Counted from the stretch's first letter, positions 35,419 to 43,612 are shown. The stretch: DNA of 64,000 nt from Methylobacterium radiodurans (GCF_003173735.1 NZ_CP029551.1:5223001-5287000), one strand, 5' to 3'. The notes: generated by a model not told the origin, from the sequence alone. Numbers and translations are program-made.

Positions 35419-36843
35419 TTACGCGGCGGCCTTGCGCTCCCGAAGGAAGTGCCAGAACTCCACGCCCTCGCGCAGGCGGCGCTTCATCATGTCGGGCGAG
35501 CGGACCATCTCGCTGACGATCGAGGCGATCTTCGGGGCGCGGAAGTAGAACTTCTTGTAGAACTCCTCGACCGCCGAGAAGATCTCGGTGTGCGAGAGGT
35601 GCGGGTAGTGGAGCGGCGCGATCTGCACGCCGTTCTCGTCGACGAGTTCGGCGTTCTCGACGTCGAGCCAACCGTTCTCGACCGCCTGCTTGTACAGGAA
35701 CGTGCCCGGGTAGGGCGCGGCCAGCGAGACCTGGATGGTGTGCGGGTTGATGCGCTTGGCGAAGGCGATCGTCTCCTGGATCGTCTCCTTGGTCTCGCCG
35801 GGCAGGCCGACGATGAAGGTGCCGTGGATGGCGATGCCGAGGTCGTGACAGTCCTTGGTGAAGCGCTCGGCCACCTCGACCCGCATGCCCTTCTTGATGT
35901 TGTTCAGGATCTTCTGGTTGCCGGACTCGTAGCCGACCAGAAGCAGGCGCAGGCCGTTGTCCTTGAGCACCTTCAGGGTCTCGCGCGGCACGTTGGCCTT
36001 GGCGTTGCACGACCACGTCACGCCGAGCTTACCGAGCTCGCGGGCGATCTCCTCGGCGCGCGGCAGGTTGTCGGTGAAAGTGTCGTCGTCGAAGAAGAAC
36101 TCCTTGGTCTGGGGGAACTCCTTCAGGCAATACTTGATCTCCTCGATCACGTGCGCGACCGAGCGGGTGCGGTAGGTGTGGCCGCCGACCGTCTGCGGCC
36201 AGAGGCAGAAGGTGCAGCGCGACTTGCAGCCCCGACCCGAATAGAACGAGATGTAGGGGTGCTTCAGGTAGCCGATGAAGTACTTCTCCATCTCAAGGTC
36301 GCGCTTGTAGACGGAGGTCACGAACGGCAGCTGGTCCATGTCCGTCATGATCTCGCGATCCTCGTTGTGGATCACGACACCGTCGGCGTTGCGGTAGGAC
36401 AGCCCCTTGATCTCCGACAGCGGCACGCCGTCGGCGACTTCCTTGACGGTGAAGTCGAACTCGTTGCGGGCGCAGAAATCGATGCACGGGGCCTGGGCCA
36501 TGGCGCCGGCGGCGTCCACCGCGACCTTGGCGCCGATCAGGCCGGCGATCAGCTTCGGGTTGGCGGCCTTCAGCGCCTCGACGGTCTTCACGTCCGACTT
36601 GAAGGACGGGACCGAGGTGTGCAGCACCACGAGGTCGAAGTCGTTGGCCTGGGCCACGATCTCGTCGAGCTTGATGTTGTGCGGGGGCGCGTCGATCAGC
36701 TTGGAGTTCGGCACCAGGGCGGCCGGCTGGGCGAGCCAGGTCGGGTACCAGAACGACTTGATCTCGCGCTTAGCCTGGTAGCGGGAGCCGGCGCCGCCGT
36801 CGAAACCGTCGAAGGTGGGGGCCTGGAGAAAGAGCGTGCGCAT
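35419..36843 (-). CDS. hpnJ: Hopanoid cyclitol ether synthase HpnJ (B12-binding radical SAM)
   Basis: HpnJ is the radical SAM enzyme that contracts the glucosamine ring of BHT-glucosamine to the cyclopentane aminocyclitol, giving BHT cyclitol ether. The 474-residue protein has an N-terminal B12-binding-like region (about 1-150) and the 4Fe-4S motif CKSRCTFC (Cys206, Cys210, Cys213). Radical SAM barrel elements follow, including EFFFDDDTFTDN and FIVGLPGETKETI. The ATG at 36843 starts MRTLFLQAPTFDGFDGG, the family N terminus. It follows hpnI by 58 bases. Confidence 0.95.
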   Translation of the reverse strand: MRTLFLQAPTFDGFDGGAGSRYQAKREIKSFWYPTWLAQPAALVPNSKLIDAPPHNIKLDEIVAQANDFDLVVLHTSVPSFKSDVKTVEALKAANPKLIAGLIGAKVAVDAAGAMAQAPCIDFCARNEFDFTVKEVADGVPLSEIKGLSYRNADGVVIHNEDREIMTDMDQLPFVTSVYKRDLEMEKYFIGYLKHPYISFYSGRGCKSRCTFCLWPQTVGGHTYRTRSVAHVIEEIKYCLKEFPQTKEFFFDDDTFTDNLPRAEEIARELGKLGVTWSCNAKANVPRETLKVLKDNGLRLLLVGYESGNQKILNNIKKGMRVEVAERFTKDCHDLGIAIHGTFIVGLPGETKETIQETIAFAKRINPHTIQVSLAAPYPGTFLYKQAVENGWLDVENAELVDENGVQIAPLHYPHLSHTEIFSAVEEFYKKFYFRAPKIASIVSEMVRSPDMMKRRLREGVEFWHFLRERKAAA

Positions 36844-36901
36844 GGGGTTCAAGGCCTCAGTGCAGTGCCGGATGACGAGATTTCGAGGATCGGCGGAAAG
36901 A

Positions 36902-38086
36902 TCAGGCGGTCGGCGCCTCAGCATCCTTGCTGAGTTGCGCTTCCGGGATCAGCGTACCGTCCGCAACCACCCGATAATCGTGACCTTTCCATGTCACCGC
37001 CCCCGAGACGAAGCTCCAGGAGAAGTTCATGAAGGAGAGGATGTCGCGGATCGGCAACAGCCAGTAGGGGTGCGGCTCCAGGCCGAAGGCGCGCTCCAGG
37101 CGCACGCAGAGCAGGATGCGGCAGGCGAGCGCCAGCGCCGCGACAGCGAGCGCCCCGGTGCCCGCGCCCGGCAGGAGGGCGCCGATCAGCGCCAGCGGGA
37201 AGGCGTGGGTCACGACCGAGCCCGCGTAGCCCGCCGGATCGACGTTGCGGATGGTGCGGTTCCAGCGCAGCTCGTGCCGCCAGAGGCCGGTGATCTCGGT
37301 ATCGACGCAGGTATGCCCGATCGAGAAGTTCGGGATGGCGACTCGGCCGCCGAGGCCGCGCAGCGCCTCGCCCAGCTCGTAGTCGTCGGCGAGATCGTTC
37401 CGGACGCGCTGGAAGCCGCCGATCTTCGCGAGCGATTCGGCCGTGAAGGCGATGGTCGAGCCGAAGCAGGGCTTTGCGAGCCCGAGCCCGGTGCCCATCA
37501 GGACGTTGGGCAGGAACTGAACGTCGATGGCGAGCGCGGACAGGTGGGCGTAGACGCCGCGGTTGGCCGGTACGCCGTGGTAGAGGCAGGTCACGCCGGT
37601 CACGCCCGGTTGGGACAGCTCGGCGACGAGGCGCTCCAGATAGTCCGGTGCCACCACCATGTCGCTGTCGGCCAGCACGATCACGTCGTGGGCGATGCGC
37701 TCGGACATGTTGATGAGGTTCGAGACCTTGCGGTTCGAGCCGTGCTGGCGCGCGTCGATCACGAGATCGATGCGCAGATCAGGATGGGCGCTCTTGAGCC
37801 GTTCCACCACGCCGATCGCCGGATCCGCGGCGTTCTGCACACCGAAGACGATCTGCACCGGACCGGCATAAACCTGGCGGCAGAAGGTGGCGAGGTTCTC
37901 GTAGAGGTTCGGCTCGAGGCCGCAGAGGGGCTTGAGGATCGTGACGGACGCGCGCGGCTCGCCCTCGGGCAGGCGCGGCGCGGGCTTCGCCGCGAAGCGG
38001 CCGCCGAGCCAGGCGGAGACCAGGCCGTAGACGCAGCCGACGACCGCGAGGAGCAGGAAGATCTGCGAGAGCCAGGTCAGGTCCAT
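36902..38086 (-). CDS. hpnI: Hopanoid glycosyltransferase HpnI
   Basis: HpnI is a family-2 membrane glycosyltransferase that adds N-acetylglucosamine to bacteriohopanetetrol, the first step to the cyclitol ether. The 394-residue protein has an N-terminal membrane helix (about 4-26). Its catalytic domain has VTILKPLCGLEPNL, the Asp pair in VLADSDMVV, and the acceptor motif NDLADDYELGEAL, plus HELRWNRTIR (a QxxRW-like element). C-terminal hydrophobic helices sit around residues 285-320. It lies between hpnM and hpnJ on one strand. Confidence 0.94.
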   Translation of the reverse strand: MDLTWLSQIFLLLAVVGCVYGLVSAWLGGRFAAKPAPRLPEGEPRASVTILKPLCGLEPNLYENLATFCRQVYAGPVQIVFGVQNAADPAIGVVERLKSAHPDLRIDLVIDARQHGSNRKVSNLINMSERIAHDVIVLADSDMVVAPDYLERLVAELSQPGVTGVTCLYHGVPANRGVYAHLSALAIDVQFLPNVLMGTGLGLAKPCFGSTIAFTAESLAKIGGFQRVRNDLADDYELGEALRGLGGRVAIPNFSIGHTCVDTEITGLWRHELRWNRTIRNVDPAGYAGSVVTHAFPLALIGALLPGAGTGALAVAALALACRILLCVRLERAFGLEPHPYWLLPIRDILSFMNFSWSFVSGAVTWKGHDYRVVADGTLIPEAQLSKDAEAPTA

Positions 38087-38150
38087 CAGGGGCGCTCTGT
38101 CGCGGGAATCGGCCGCCTGGTCCGCGGCGGGATTGGACGGTGCGCGCCGT

Positions 38151-38750
38151 TCAAGGCGCCGGTTTGGCCGAGAGCATGGTTTCGGTGCGCTGGCGCAGGA
38201 ATTTCAGCAAACCGTCCGCGCCGCCAGCCTTCAGAGGCTGATTGAAGACCGTCCGCTGCGTCGCGACCTCGCTCACGTTGCCGTTGAGCAACACGTCGGT
38301 CACCCGGCCCTCGGAATTGGCGACGAAGTCGATCTGCGACTCGTCGTTGTCGGGGGTAGTGACCTTGGTCTGGACGATGCTGCCCGACTCGCGCCGCTCG
38401 CTGCCCAGCACCTCGAACCGGCCGCCGGCCGCCTGCTTCAGGCGGTTCGCGTAGGTCGTCACGAAGTTGCGCCGGAAAGCCTCGGTGAGCGCGCCCTGCT
38501 GCTCGGGCGTGAAGCCCGACCAGGACTGGCCCACCGCGAGCCGAAGCATGTGCGGGAAGTCAAAGCTGCGCTCGATCGTCGGGCCGACAGCCTCGACGCG
38601 CTGCTGCAGCGTGCCGCCGCCATCCTTCACCGCCGCGGCGAAGCTCTCGTAGAGCGCCTTCACGGTCGCCACGCCGGGATCGTCCGCGGCCCGCGCGACG
38701 GGCGCGGCCACCATGAGAAGGGCGATCAGGGCGGAGCGGATCAGGCGCAC
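38151..38750 (-). CDS. hpnM: Hopanoid-associated MlaC/Ttg2D-family periplasmic protein HpnM
   Basis: HpnM is a periplasmic lipid-binding protein of the MlaC (toluene tolerance, Ttg2D) family found in hopanoid loci. It probably shuttles lipids between membranes together with HpnN. The 199-residue product has a signal peptide ending PVARA-AD (about residue 21). The MlaC core contains SFDFPHMLRLAVGQSW, TYANRLKQ and the central strand GSIVQTKVTTPDNDESQIDF. The GTG at 38750 overlaps hpnL by ten bases and has GGGAGA nine bases upstream, so the genes are coupled. Confidence 0.9.
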   Translation of the reverse strand: MRLIRSALIALLMVAAPVARAADDPGVATVKALYESFAAAVKDGGGTLQQRVEAVGPTIERSFDFPHMLRLAVGQSWSGFTPEQQGALTEAFRRNFVTTYANRLKQAAGGRFEVLGSERRESGSIVQTKVTTPDNDESQIDFVANSEGRVTDVLLNGNVSEVATQRTVFNQPLKAGGADGLLKFLRQRTETMLSAKPAP

Positions 38751-39856
38751 TGCTTCAGGTCTCCCTCGGTCTCGGAGAGCCGGGCGGAGGACATGCGCGG
38801 CGGAGCGTAGCTGTAGAAGGGACCGAGCGTTGCCGGCTGCAGCACGGGGCCGAGCCGGCGCCCGAGCTCGCGCCCGCGCCGCTCCTCGGCCGTGGGCTCG
38901 GCGTTGAACCGGCGCTCCTCCCGGTGCCACTGGACGAGGCCCGGCACGCCGCAGAGCAGGTCGGCGACGCGCTTGATCAGCGAGAGCGCCAGCGCCGCCT
39001 CGGCCGGGATGCCGAACAGGGCGCAGAGCGCGATCAGGCCGCCCTCCTGCGCGCCGAGCGCCCCGGGCACCGCGAAGGCGGCGCCGCGCACGGCCTGGGC
39101 GAGGCTCTCGATCACGATCGCCTCGGCGACGCTGACCGGATAGCCCATGAAGTGCAGGCAGACCCAGACCTCGAACGAGCCGATGATCCAGCCGGCGAAG
39201 TGCACCGCGAGGCCGGCGCCGACCCGGCGCGGGGCGGCGTAGAGTCGGCGCAGGTTGTCGTAGAGCACGTCCACGGCGCCGAGCGCCCGCCACTCGCGGC
39301 CGGAGGCGAAGCGGGTGAGCAGGCCCTGCACGACCCGGTGCCCGGCCCGGCGCTGGATCAGGTAGAAGGCGGCGAGCGCGGGTGCGGCCAGCGCGAGGCC
39401 GCCCGCCACGGTGCGCGCGACCGGCCCGTCGCCGACGAGCCAGACCAGCAGGCCGAGCCCCATCACGGTGAACAGGAACTGTGTCGCGGCCTGGGTCATC
39501 AGGTCCACGAACATGCTGGCGCCGGCCAAGCCCCCCGTGACGCCGCGCCGGGTCAGCAGGCGCGCGCCCACGAAGTCGCCGCCCACGGTCGCGACCGGCA
39601 GCAGCGTGTTGATGCCCTCGCGGATGAAGCGGATGTCGATGCAGGCGAGGAGGGCGGGACGGCCCTCGCGCGGGAACACGGCGTACCAGCCGAGCCCGGC
39701 CCAGGCGACCGCGACGACGCGCGCGAGCACGACGAGCGCCGCGCCCCAGCCGGCCGCGACCACGGCGGCGGCCACGTCCTCCGGCCCGTAGGACCAGAGC
39801 AGACCGACGACCGTGCACAGACCGACGATCAGGGCGAGGGTCGTCAGACGCTTCAT
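38741..39856 (-). CDS. hpnL: Hopanoid-associated membrane protein HpnL (lysylphosphatidylglycerol synthase-like transmembrane family)
   Basis: HpnL is a polytopic inner-membrane protein of the UPF0104/LPG-synthase transmembrane family conserved in hopanoid clusters; its exact role is unknown. The 371-residue product has about seven hydrophobic helices, the family segment INTLLPVATVGGDFVGARLL, and the late motif FAVPGALGAQEGGLIAL. A hydrophilic tail follows. It heads the hpnL-M-I-J-K block and is divergent from the amidinotransferase gene across 204 bases. Confidence 0.9.
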   Translation of the reverse strand: MKRLTTLALIVGLCTVVGLLWSYGPEDVAAAVVAAGWGAALVVLARVVAVAWAGLGWYAVFPREGRPALLACIDIRFIREGINTLLPVATVGGDFVGARLLTRRGVTGGLAGASMFVDLMTQAATQFLFTVMGLGLLVWLVGDGPVARTVAGGLALAAPALAAFYLIQRRAGHRVVQGLLTRFASGREWRALGAVDVLYDNLRRLYAAPRRVGAGLAVHFAGWIIGSFEVWVCLHFMGYPVSVAEAIVIESLAQAVRGAAFAVPGALGAQEGGLIALCALFGIPAEAALALSLIKRVADLLCGVPGLVQWHREERRFNAEPTAEERRGRELGRRLGPVLQPATLGPFYSYAPPRMSSARLSETEGDLKQCA

Positions 39857-40060
39857 GGTCTACTTTCAAGCTCGGGGTGGCTTGATGCTGGAATCTCGCC
39901 GCGTTTCCGACCGAAAAAGACCGCCGCGGTAAGGGAGTGAGCCCAAGTTGCAGCAACGGTCGGCAATGTCTATCACCCGATTGACACAGTGCGGACCAAA
40001 GCGGCACGGGCGCTCACGCCCTCGGCAGAACGACCGCTGCAAGACCGCCTCAAGGGGAAG
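39857..40060. promoter_or_regulatory. Divergent promoter region between hpnL and the amidinotransferase
   Basis: This 204-base gap contains AT-rich patches and a TTGACA at 39981-39986 on the plus strand, a good -35 match pointing at the amidinotransferase. No convincing -10 lies 16-18 bases later, so the promoter call is tentative. Both divergent transcription units must be controlled from here, and shared regulation is possible. Confidence 0.35.
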
Positions 40061-41239
40061 ATGATGGACCGCGAATCACCCATCACGGCTGGGGAAGCCG
40101 TGCTCGACGACGCCCACGCCGCCGGGTACGGCGCCGGTCAGGGCCCCGGCGCACCCGCCCCGCAATCGCCTGTGATGGCGTGGAACGAGTGGGACCCGCT
40201 GGAGGAGGTCATCGTCGGCTCGCTCGACGGCGCGACCATCCCGACCCACCACCTCACCGTGATCTTCAACCTGCCGCGCGCCGCGCAGCCCTTCTACCGC
40301 TTCGCCAGCGGCTGGAAGTACCCGAAGTTCATGAAGAAGCTCGCCCAAGCCGAGCTCGACAACTTCATCTCGATCCTCGCCGGCGAGGGCGTGAAGGTCC
40401 GCCGTCCGGATTCGGTCGACTTCTCGAAGAAGTTCAAGGCGCCGCGCTGGTCGTCGCGCGGCTTCTGCGTCGCCTGCCCGCGCGACCCGTACCTCGTGAT
40501 CGGCGACGAGATCATCGAGAGCCCGATGTGCTGGCGCTCGCGCTACTTCGAGGGCGATGCCTACCGCTCGCTGTTCAAGGAATACTTCCGCGCCGGCGCG
40601 CGCTGGACCTCGGCCCCGCGCCCGCAGCTGACGGACGACCTCTACAACTACGATTACCGGGTACCGAACCTGAAGGCCGGCGAGCCCATGCAGTTCACCG
40701 TCAACGAGTTCGAGCCGGTCTTCGACGCGGCCGACTTCGTGCGCTGCGGCCGCGACCTGTTCGTGACTCGCTCGAACGTGACGAACCTGATGGGCATCGA
40801 GTGGCTGCGCCGCCACCTCGGCCCCGGCTTCCGCATCCACGAGATCGAGAGCCGCTGCCCGCAGCCGATGCACATTGACTCGTCGTTCATGCCGCTCGCG
40901 CCCGGCAAGGTGCTGGTGAACCCGGACTATATCGACGTCGAGAAGCTGCCGGCCGTGCTCAAGAAGTGGGACGTGCTGATCGCGCCGCGCCCCGACCCCG
41001 TCGAGGGCTTCATGAGCAAGATCTCGATGTGCTCGCCCTGGACCTCGATCAACGTGCTCGCCATCGACGAGAAGAAGATCGTCGTCGACCAGAGCCAGCC
41101 GACCCTGATCAAGGCTCTGAAGGACTGGGGCTTCGACCCGATCCCGGCGCCGTTCCTGTCCTACGGCCCCTTCGGCGGCTCGTTCCACTGCGCCACGCTC
41201 GACGTGCGCCGCCGCGGCACGCTGAAGTCGTACTTCTAG
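40061..41239 (+). CDS. Amidinotransferase (glycine/inosamine amidinotransferase family), candidate hopanoid guanidinyl transferase
   Basis: This is a 392-residue L-arginine:amine amidinotransferase-type enzyme, transferring an amidino group from arginine to an amine. It aligns closely in pattern with animal GATM and streptomycete StrB1: WDPLEEVIVG, EIIESPMCWRSRYFEGDAYR, FDAADF (Asp222, Asp225), PMHIDSSF (His271, Asp273) and FHCATLDVRRRGTL. The last holds the nucleophile Cys377, so the catalytic set looks complete. The N-terminal 40 residues are Ala/Pro-rich and non-conserved. Tandem ATGs at 40061 and 40064 follow AAGGGGA; the second is better spaced. It borders the hpnL-M-I-J-K genes, which make an aminocyclitol headgroup, and StrB1-type relatives use aminocyclitols. 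I infer it guanidinylates BHT cyclitol ether. Confidence 0.88.
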   Translation: MMDRESPITAGEAVLDDAHAAGYGAGQGPGAPAPQSPVMAWNEWDPLEEVIVGSLDGATIPTHHLTVIFNLPRAAQPFYRFASGWKYPKFMKKLAQAELDNFISILAGEGVKVRRPDSVDFSKKFKAPRWSSRGFCVACPRDPYLVIGDEIIESPMCWRSRYFEGDAYRSLFKEYFRAGARWTSAPRPQLTDDLYNYDYRVPNLKAGEPMQFTVNEFEPVFDAADFVRCGRDLFVTRSNVTNLMGIEWLRRHLGPGFRIHEIESRCPQPMHIDSSFMPLAPGKVLVNPDYIDVEKLPAVLKKWDVLIAPRPDPVEGFMSKISMCSPWTSINVLAIDEKKIVVDQSQPTLIKALKDWGFDPIPAPFLSYGPFGGSFHCATLDVRRRGTLKSYF

Positions 41240-41258
41240 GACGCAAGAGCTCTACTCG

Positions 41259-41291
41259 CGAAGGGGCGCGCCTGCCGGGCGCGCCCCTTCG
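41259..41291. terminator. Bidirectional terminator hairpin after the amidinotransferase
   Basis: A perfect 14-base inverted repeat (CGAAGGGGCGCGCC and GGCGCGCCCCTTCG) with a 5-base loop lies 20 bases after the stop and 21 bases from the convergent small gene. The plus-strand tail TCGTTCCC is only weakly T-rich. It closes the hopanoid region. Confidence 0.65.
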
Positions 41292-41311
41292 TCGTTCCCG
41301 AATGCCGTGCC

Positions 41312-41515
41312 TCAGTGCGGCAGGCGGCGGACCGGGGTACGGCGATAGGCGACGCGGGCCACCGCGAGGGCCCCGCCGAACTGCAGGAAACCGTTCGGTG
41401 CCATCTCGTGGGGCGCGAGCTGCCACTGCACGAGCAGTCGCGTGAGCGCGTTCAGCGCCACGAGCGCGAGGCAGAACGCGGCGGCGGAGAGGAGCGTCGC
41501 GACGAAATCCGGCAT
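41312..41515 (-). CDS. Small membrane protein
   Basis: This 67-residue open frame starts at an ATG nine bases after GAGG. The predicted protein has a long hydrophobic helix (VATLLSAAAFCLALVALNAL, residues about 4-24), a short amphipathic part (VQWQLAPHEM), a second weakly hydrophobic segment (FLQFGGALAVARV), and a basic C terminus. This suggests one or two membrane passes. I do not recognise the family. It is convergent with the amidinotransferase across a terminator. Confidence 0.5.
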   Translation of the reverse strand: MPDFVATLLSAAAFCLALVALNALTRLLVQWQLAPHEMAPNGFLQFGGALAVARVAYRRTPVRRLPH

Positions 41516-41594
41516 GGCATCCACCCTCGTTGTCGGGAGTGGAGCGTAGCAAACCCTGGGCCGCTGAAAAGCCCAGCTTGAGCGGAAATGTCGC

Positions 41595-42734
41595 TCAGCG
41601 CCTGGCCGCGGGCGCGTTCTGGGCGGCAGGCGCGGCCTTGGGCGTCTCCACCGCGAGGCGCTTCACCGGCCAGCCGTCGCTCCAGCGCTCCATGTCGGCG
41701 AAGCGCGGGTTCAGCTTCAGGGCCGCCGCGCTGCCGTTCGAGAAGGCCGCCGCCGCCGCGAGATCGAAGGTCTTCCAGAAGGCGAGATAGTCGAGCGTGT
41801 CGGCCCGCGCATTGTTGATCTGGGCCACCAGGGTCTGCTGCTCGCCGGTCAGCGCCATGTCGGGGGACCACTTGAACGGCGGCGGCTTCACATCCTTCGC
41901 TTCGGGCTGCACCTTGATCGCGCCCGCGTCGTAGGCGGAATCGACCGCGGCCGGAGCGGCGAGCGTCGCGGTGAGCGCCGGGAAACCGTGGTCGTCCGAG
42001 AGCGCGCGCAGGAACAGCTTGCGCTCGACCGGCACTGCGTCCGCTTCGCGCAGCAGGCGGCGGGCCGCGATGTCGGCCGCCCGCGCGTCGCGGTCGCCGA
42101 TCACCGTGAGGATCAGGGTCTCGGCGGGAACAGCCGAGAGGTCTGCGAGCGCGATGCCCCGGGCCTTCGGGCCGCTGGCGATACCGCCGGGCATCGTGCC
42201 GAAGACGAGCTTGGGCGCCGGCAGGCCGAGCGTGGCGGCTTCGGCCGCGAGGTTCAGGGCGATCGGCACGCCGGCGAGATGCCCGATCAGCGCGACGCGG
42301 GCGCGGTCGGGCTTGGCCTGCGGATCGGCGGCGATCTCATCGAGCGCCGCCTTGACCAGGCGCCCAGCATTGGCCGTCGCGTCGGCGGGGCGTGTGCGGT
42401 TCACCTCCTGGAAACGGGGGAACAACACGAGCCAGCCGTTGCGGGCGAGATGGTCGATCCAAGCGCCGTAGCTCTGCGGGTTCACGGCGCCCCAGCCGTG
42501 CAGGAACACGGCGACCGGCCGTCCCTGCGCCGGCGCGGCGTCGGCGGCGTGGAAGGCGAAGGTGACGTTCGTGCCGCGGCCGAGCGCGCGCTTGGCGATG
42601 CCGGTCTGCGTATCACCCACCCCGCCGGGGCCGTCCTTGGGCTGTCCCGGGGGCGTGGCGGCCTGCGCGGACGCAAGCCCGGCCGAGAAGGCGAGCAGGC
42701 CGGCAAGGAGAACGCGGCGGGCTGTCAGACGCAT
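41595..42734 (-). CDS. Exported alpha/beta-hydrolase-fold protein lacking the nucleophile Ser
   Basis: This 379-residue protein has a signal peptide (MRLTARRVLLAG, ending around SAQAA, residue 26). Its alpha/beta-hydrolase-like core includes PVAVFLHGWGAVNPQ (oxyanion region) and VALIGHLAGVPIAL, where the nucleophile elbow would be, and SDDHGFPAL late in the fold with a candidate His. The elbow reads G-H-L-A-G, with Leu153 where the family has Ser, so ordinary ester hydrolysis is unlikely. It may be a binding pseudoenzyme or use another mechanism. The C-terminal 100 residues are a separate Ala/Lys-rich region. Confidence 0.65.
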   Translation of the reverse strand: MRLTARRVLLAGLLAFSAGLASAQAATPPGQPKDGPGGVGDTQTGIAKRALGRGTNVTFAFHAADAAPAQGRPVAVFLHGWGAVNPQSYGAWIDHLARNGWLVLFPRFQEVNRTRPADATANAGRLVKAALDEIAADPQAKPDRARVALIGHLAGVPIALNLAAEAATLGLPAPKLVFGTMPGGIASGPKARGIALADLSAVPAETLILTVIGDRDARAADIAARRLLREADAVPVERKLFLRALSDDHGFPALTATLAAPAAVDSAYDAGAIKVQPEAKDVKPPPFKWSPDMALTGEQQTLVAQINNARADTLDYLAFWKTFDLAAAAAFSNGSAAALKLNPRFADMERWSDGWPVKRLAVETPKAAPAAQNAPAARR

Positions 42735-42881
42735 GGAGGGCTCGATCAGGCAGATGAGCCGGCAGGGCCGGAGGCGGCTACATAGCAGATTCGAGGCGAC
42801 TGGCGACTGTGCGGTGCTCCCGATCCCACCCAGATTGCAGCGTTTCGCCCGTAGGTTGGCTCTGAATCCGCCGATCGCCCC

Positions 42882-43079
42882 TCAGGCCGCGCGCGCGTCG
42901 GTCCGCGGTGCTTCCAGGCGCGCCGCCAGGGCGAGAAGATCCTCCGGCAGGTCCGCGACGGTCTCGCCGTAGAGGCTGCGCAGGTCGCACGCGATAGCGT
43001 CGAGCATCAGGCGATCGGAGGAGTCGAGCTCGTCGAAGCGCGTGAGCTGAGCGGCGTGGTTCTGGCTGACGAGCTTCAT
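42882..43079 (-). CDS. NepR-like anti-sigma factor domain protein
   Basis: This 65-residue protein has a C-terminal half (IACDLRSLYGETVADLPEDL, then LALAARLE) that matches the pattern of the NepR family: an L-R-x-L-Y/H-x-E-T-V-x-x-x-(I/L)-P-x-x-L-x-x-L-x-x-x-L helix pair. NepR proteins sequester the general-stress sigma factor EcfG until phosphorylated PhyR binds them. Here there is no ecfG or phyR neighbour; a single-domain receiver gene lies 74 bases upstream on the same strand. The start follows GGGGAG by seven bases. It may be a NepR paralogue; the family call is by eye and moderately sure. Confidence 0.55.
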   Translation of the reverse strand: MKLVSQNHAAQLTRFDELDSSDRLMLDAIACDLRSLYGETVADLPEDLLALAARLEAPRTDARAA

Positions 43080-43153
43080 GGCGGGCTCCCCGTGCGGGCG
43101 CTAGAAAACGTGCGCCCAGGGCACGGTCGGACCCTTTCAACGAGGAACCGCGC

Positions 43154-43612
43154 TCAGGTTTCCCGCGGTCCCGAGATAATTGTGCCGCCCGGACCGATCA
43201 CCCCGGGGCCGGACCCGGCGCCCGGCGGCAGCCCCGCCGCCTGCTCGACCCAGGCCAGGATGTCCTCGGCCCGCCAGGGCTTCGGGATGAAGGTCGCGGA
43301 GACGCGCAGATCGCTCGGCTGGTCACCGGCATCGCCCGAGGTGAGGAGCACGCGGACGCGCGGCCAGGTCACGCCGATGATGCGGGCGAGCTCGAACCCG
43401 CCGATGGGACCCGGCGTGCGCACGTCGGAGAAGACCACGCTGACATCCTCGGCCCGATCGTTGAGGATGGCGAGCGCCCGCTCCGCCGTCTCGGCCTCGA
43501 TCACGCTGAAGCCGGTATCCTCCAGGAGAGTGGCCGCGAGGAAGCGCTCGTCGGGCTGGTCCTCGACGACGAGGATCACGGGCTTCTGTCCTGGCGTGGT
43601 CGGGTCGCTCAT
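43154..43612 (-). CDS. Single-domain response regulator
   Basis: A 152-residue receiver-only protein. Acidic residues in LVVEDQPDE (Glu17, Asp18), phosphoacceptor Asp63 in VVFSDVRTPG, Thr/Ser in LLTSGDAG, and Lys111 in FIPKPW make a complete receiver site. A Gly/Pro-rich tail of about 30 residues follows and no output domain is present. Such proteins act by binding partners or as phosphate sinks. It precedes the NepR-like gene, so the pair may feed the general stress response. The ATG at 43612 has a weak ribosome site, and a GTG four codons upstream is an alternative. Confidence 0.85.
   Translation of the reverse strand: MSDPTTPGQKPVILVVEDQPDERFLAATLLEDTGFSVIEAETAERALAILNDRAEDVSVVFSDVRTPGPIGGFELARIIGVTWPRVRVLLTSGDAGDQPSDLRVSATFIPKPWRAEDILAWVEQAAGLPPGAGSGPGVIGPGGTIISGPRET

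Noticed and set aside
35278..36933. Long plus-strand reading frame opposite hpnJ
   Set aside because: Low-complexity Arg/Gly/Val composition mirroring hpnJ, with no family match. It is a shadow frame of a GC-rich gene.
39981..39986. Sigma-70 promoter for the amidinotransferase from TTGACA alone
   Set aside because: No reasonable -10 sequence lies 16-18 bases downstream, so it is kept only as a weak hint within the divergent region.
40061..41239. Amidinotransferase as a creatine-pathway (glycine amidinotransferase) enzyme
   Set aside because: No guanidinoacetate methyltransferase or creatine gene is near. The neighbours are hopanoid headgroup genes, so a glycine acceptor is less likely than an aminocyclitol.
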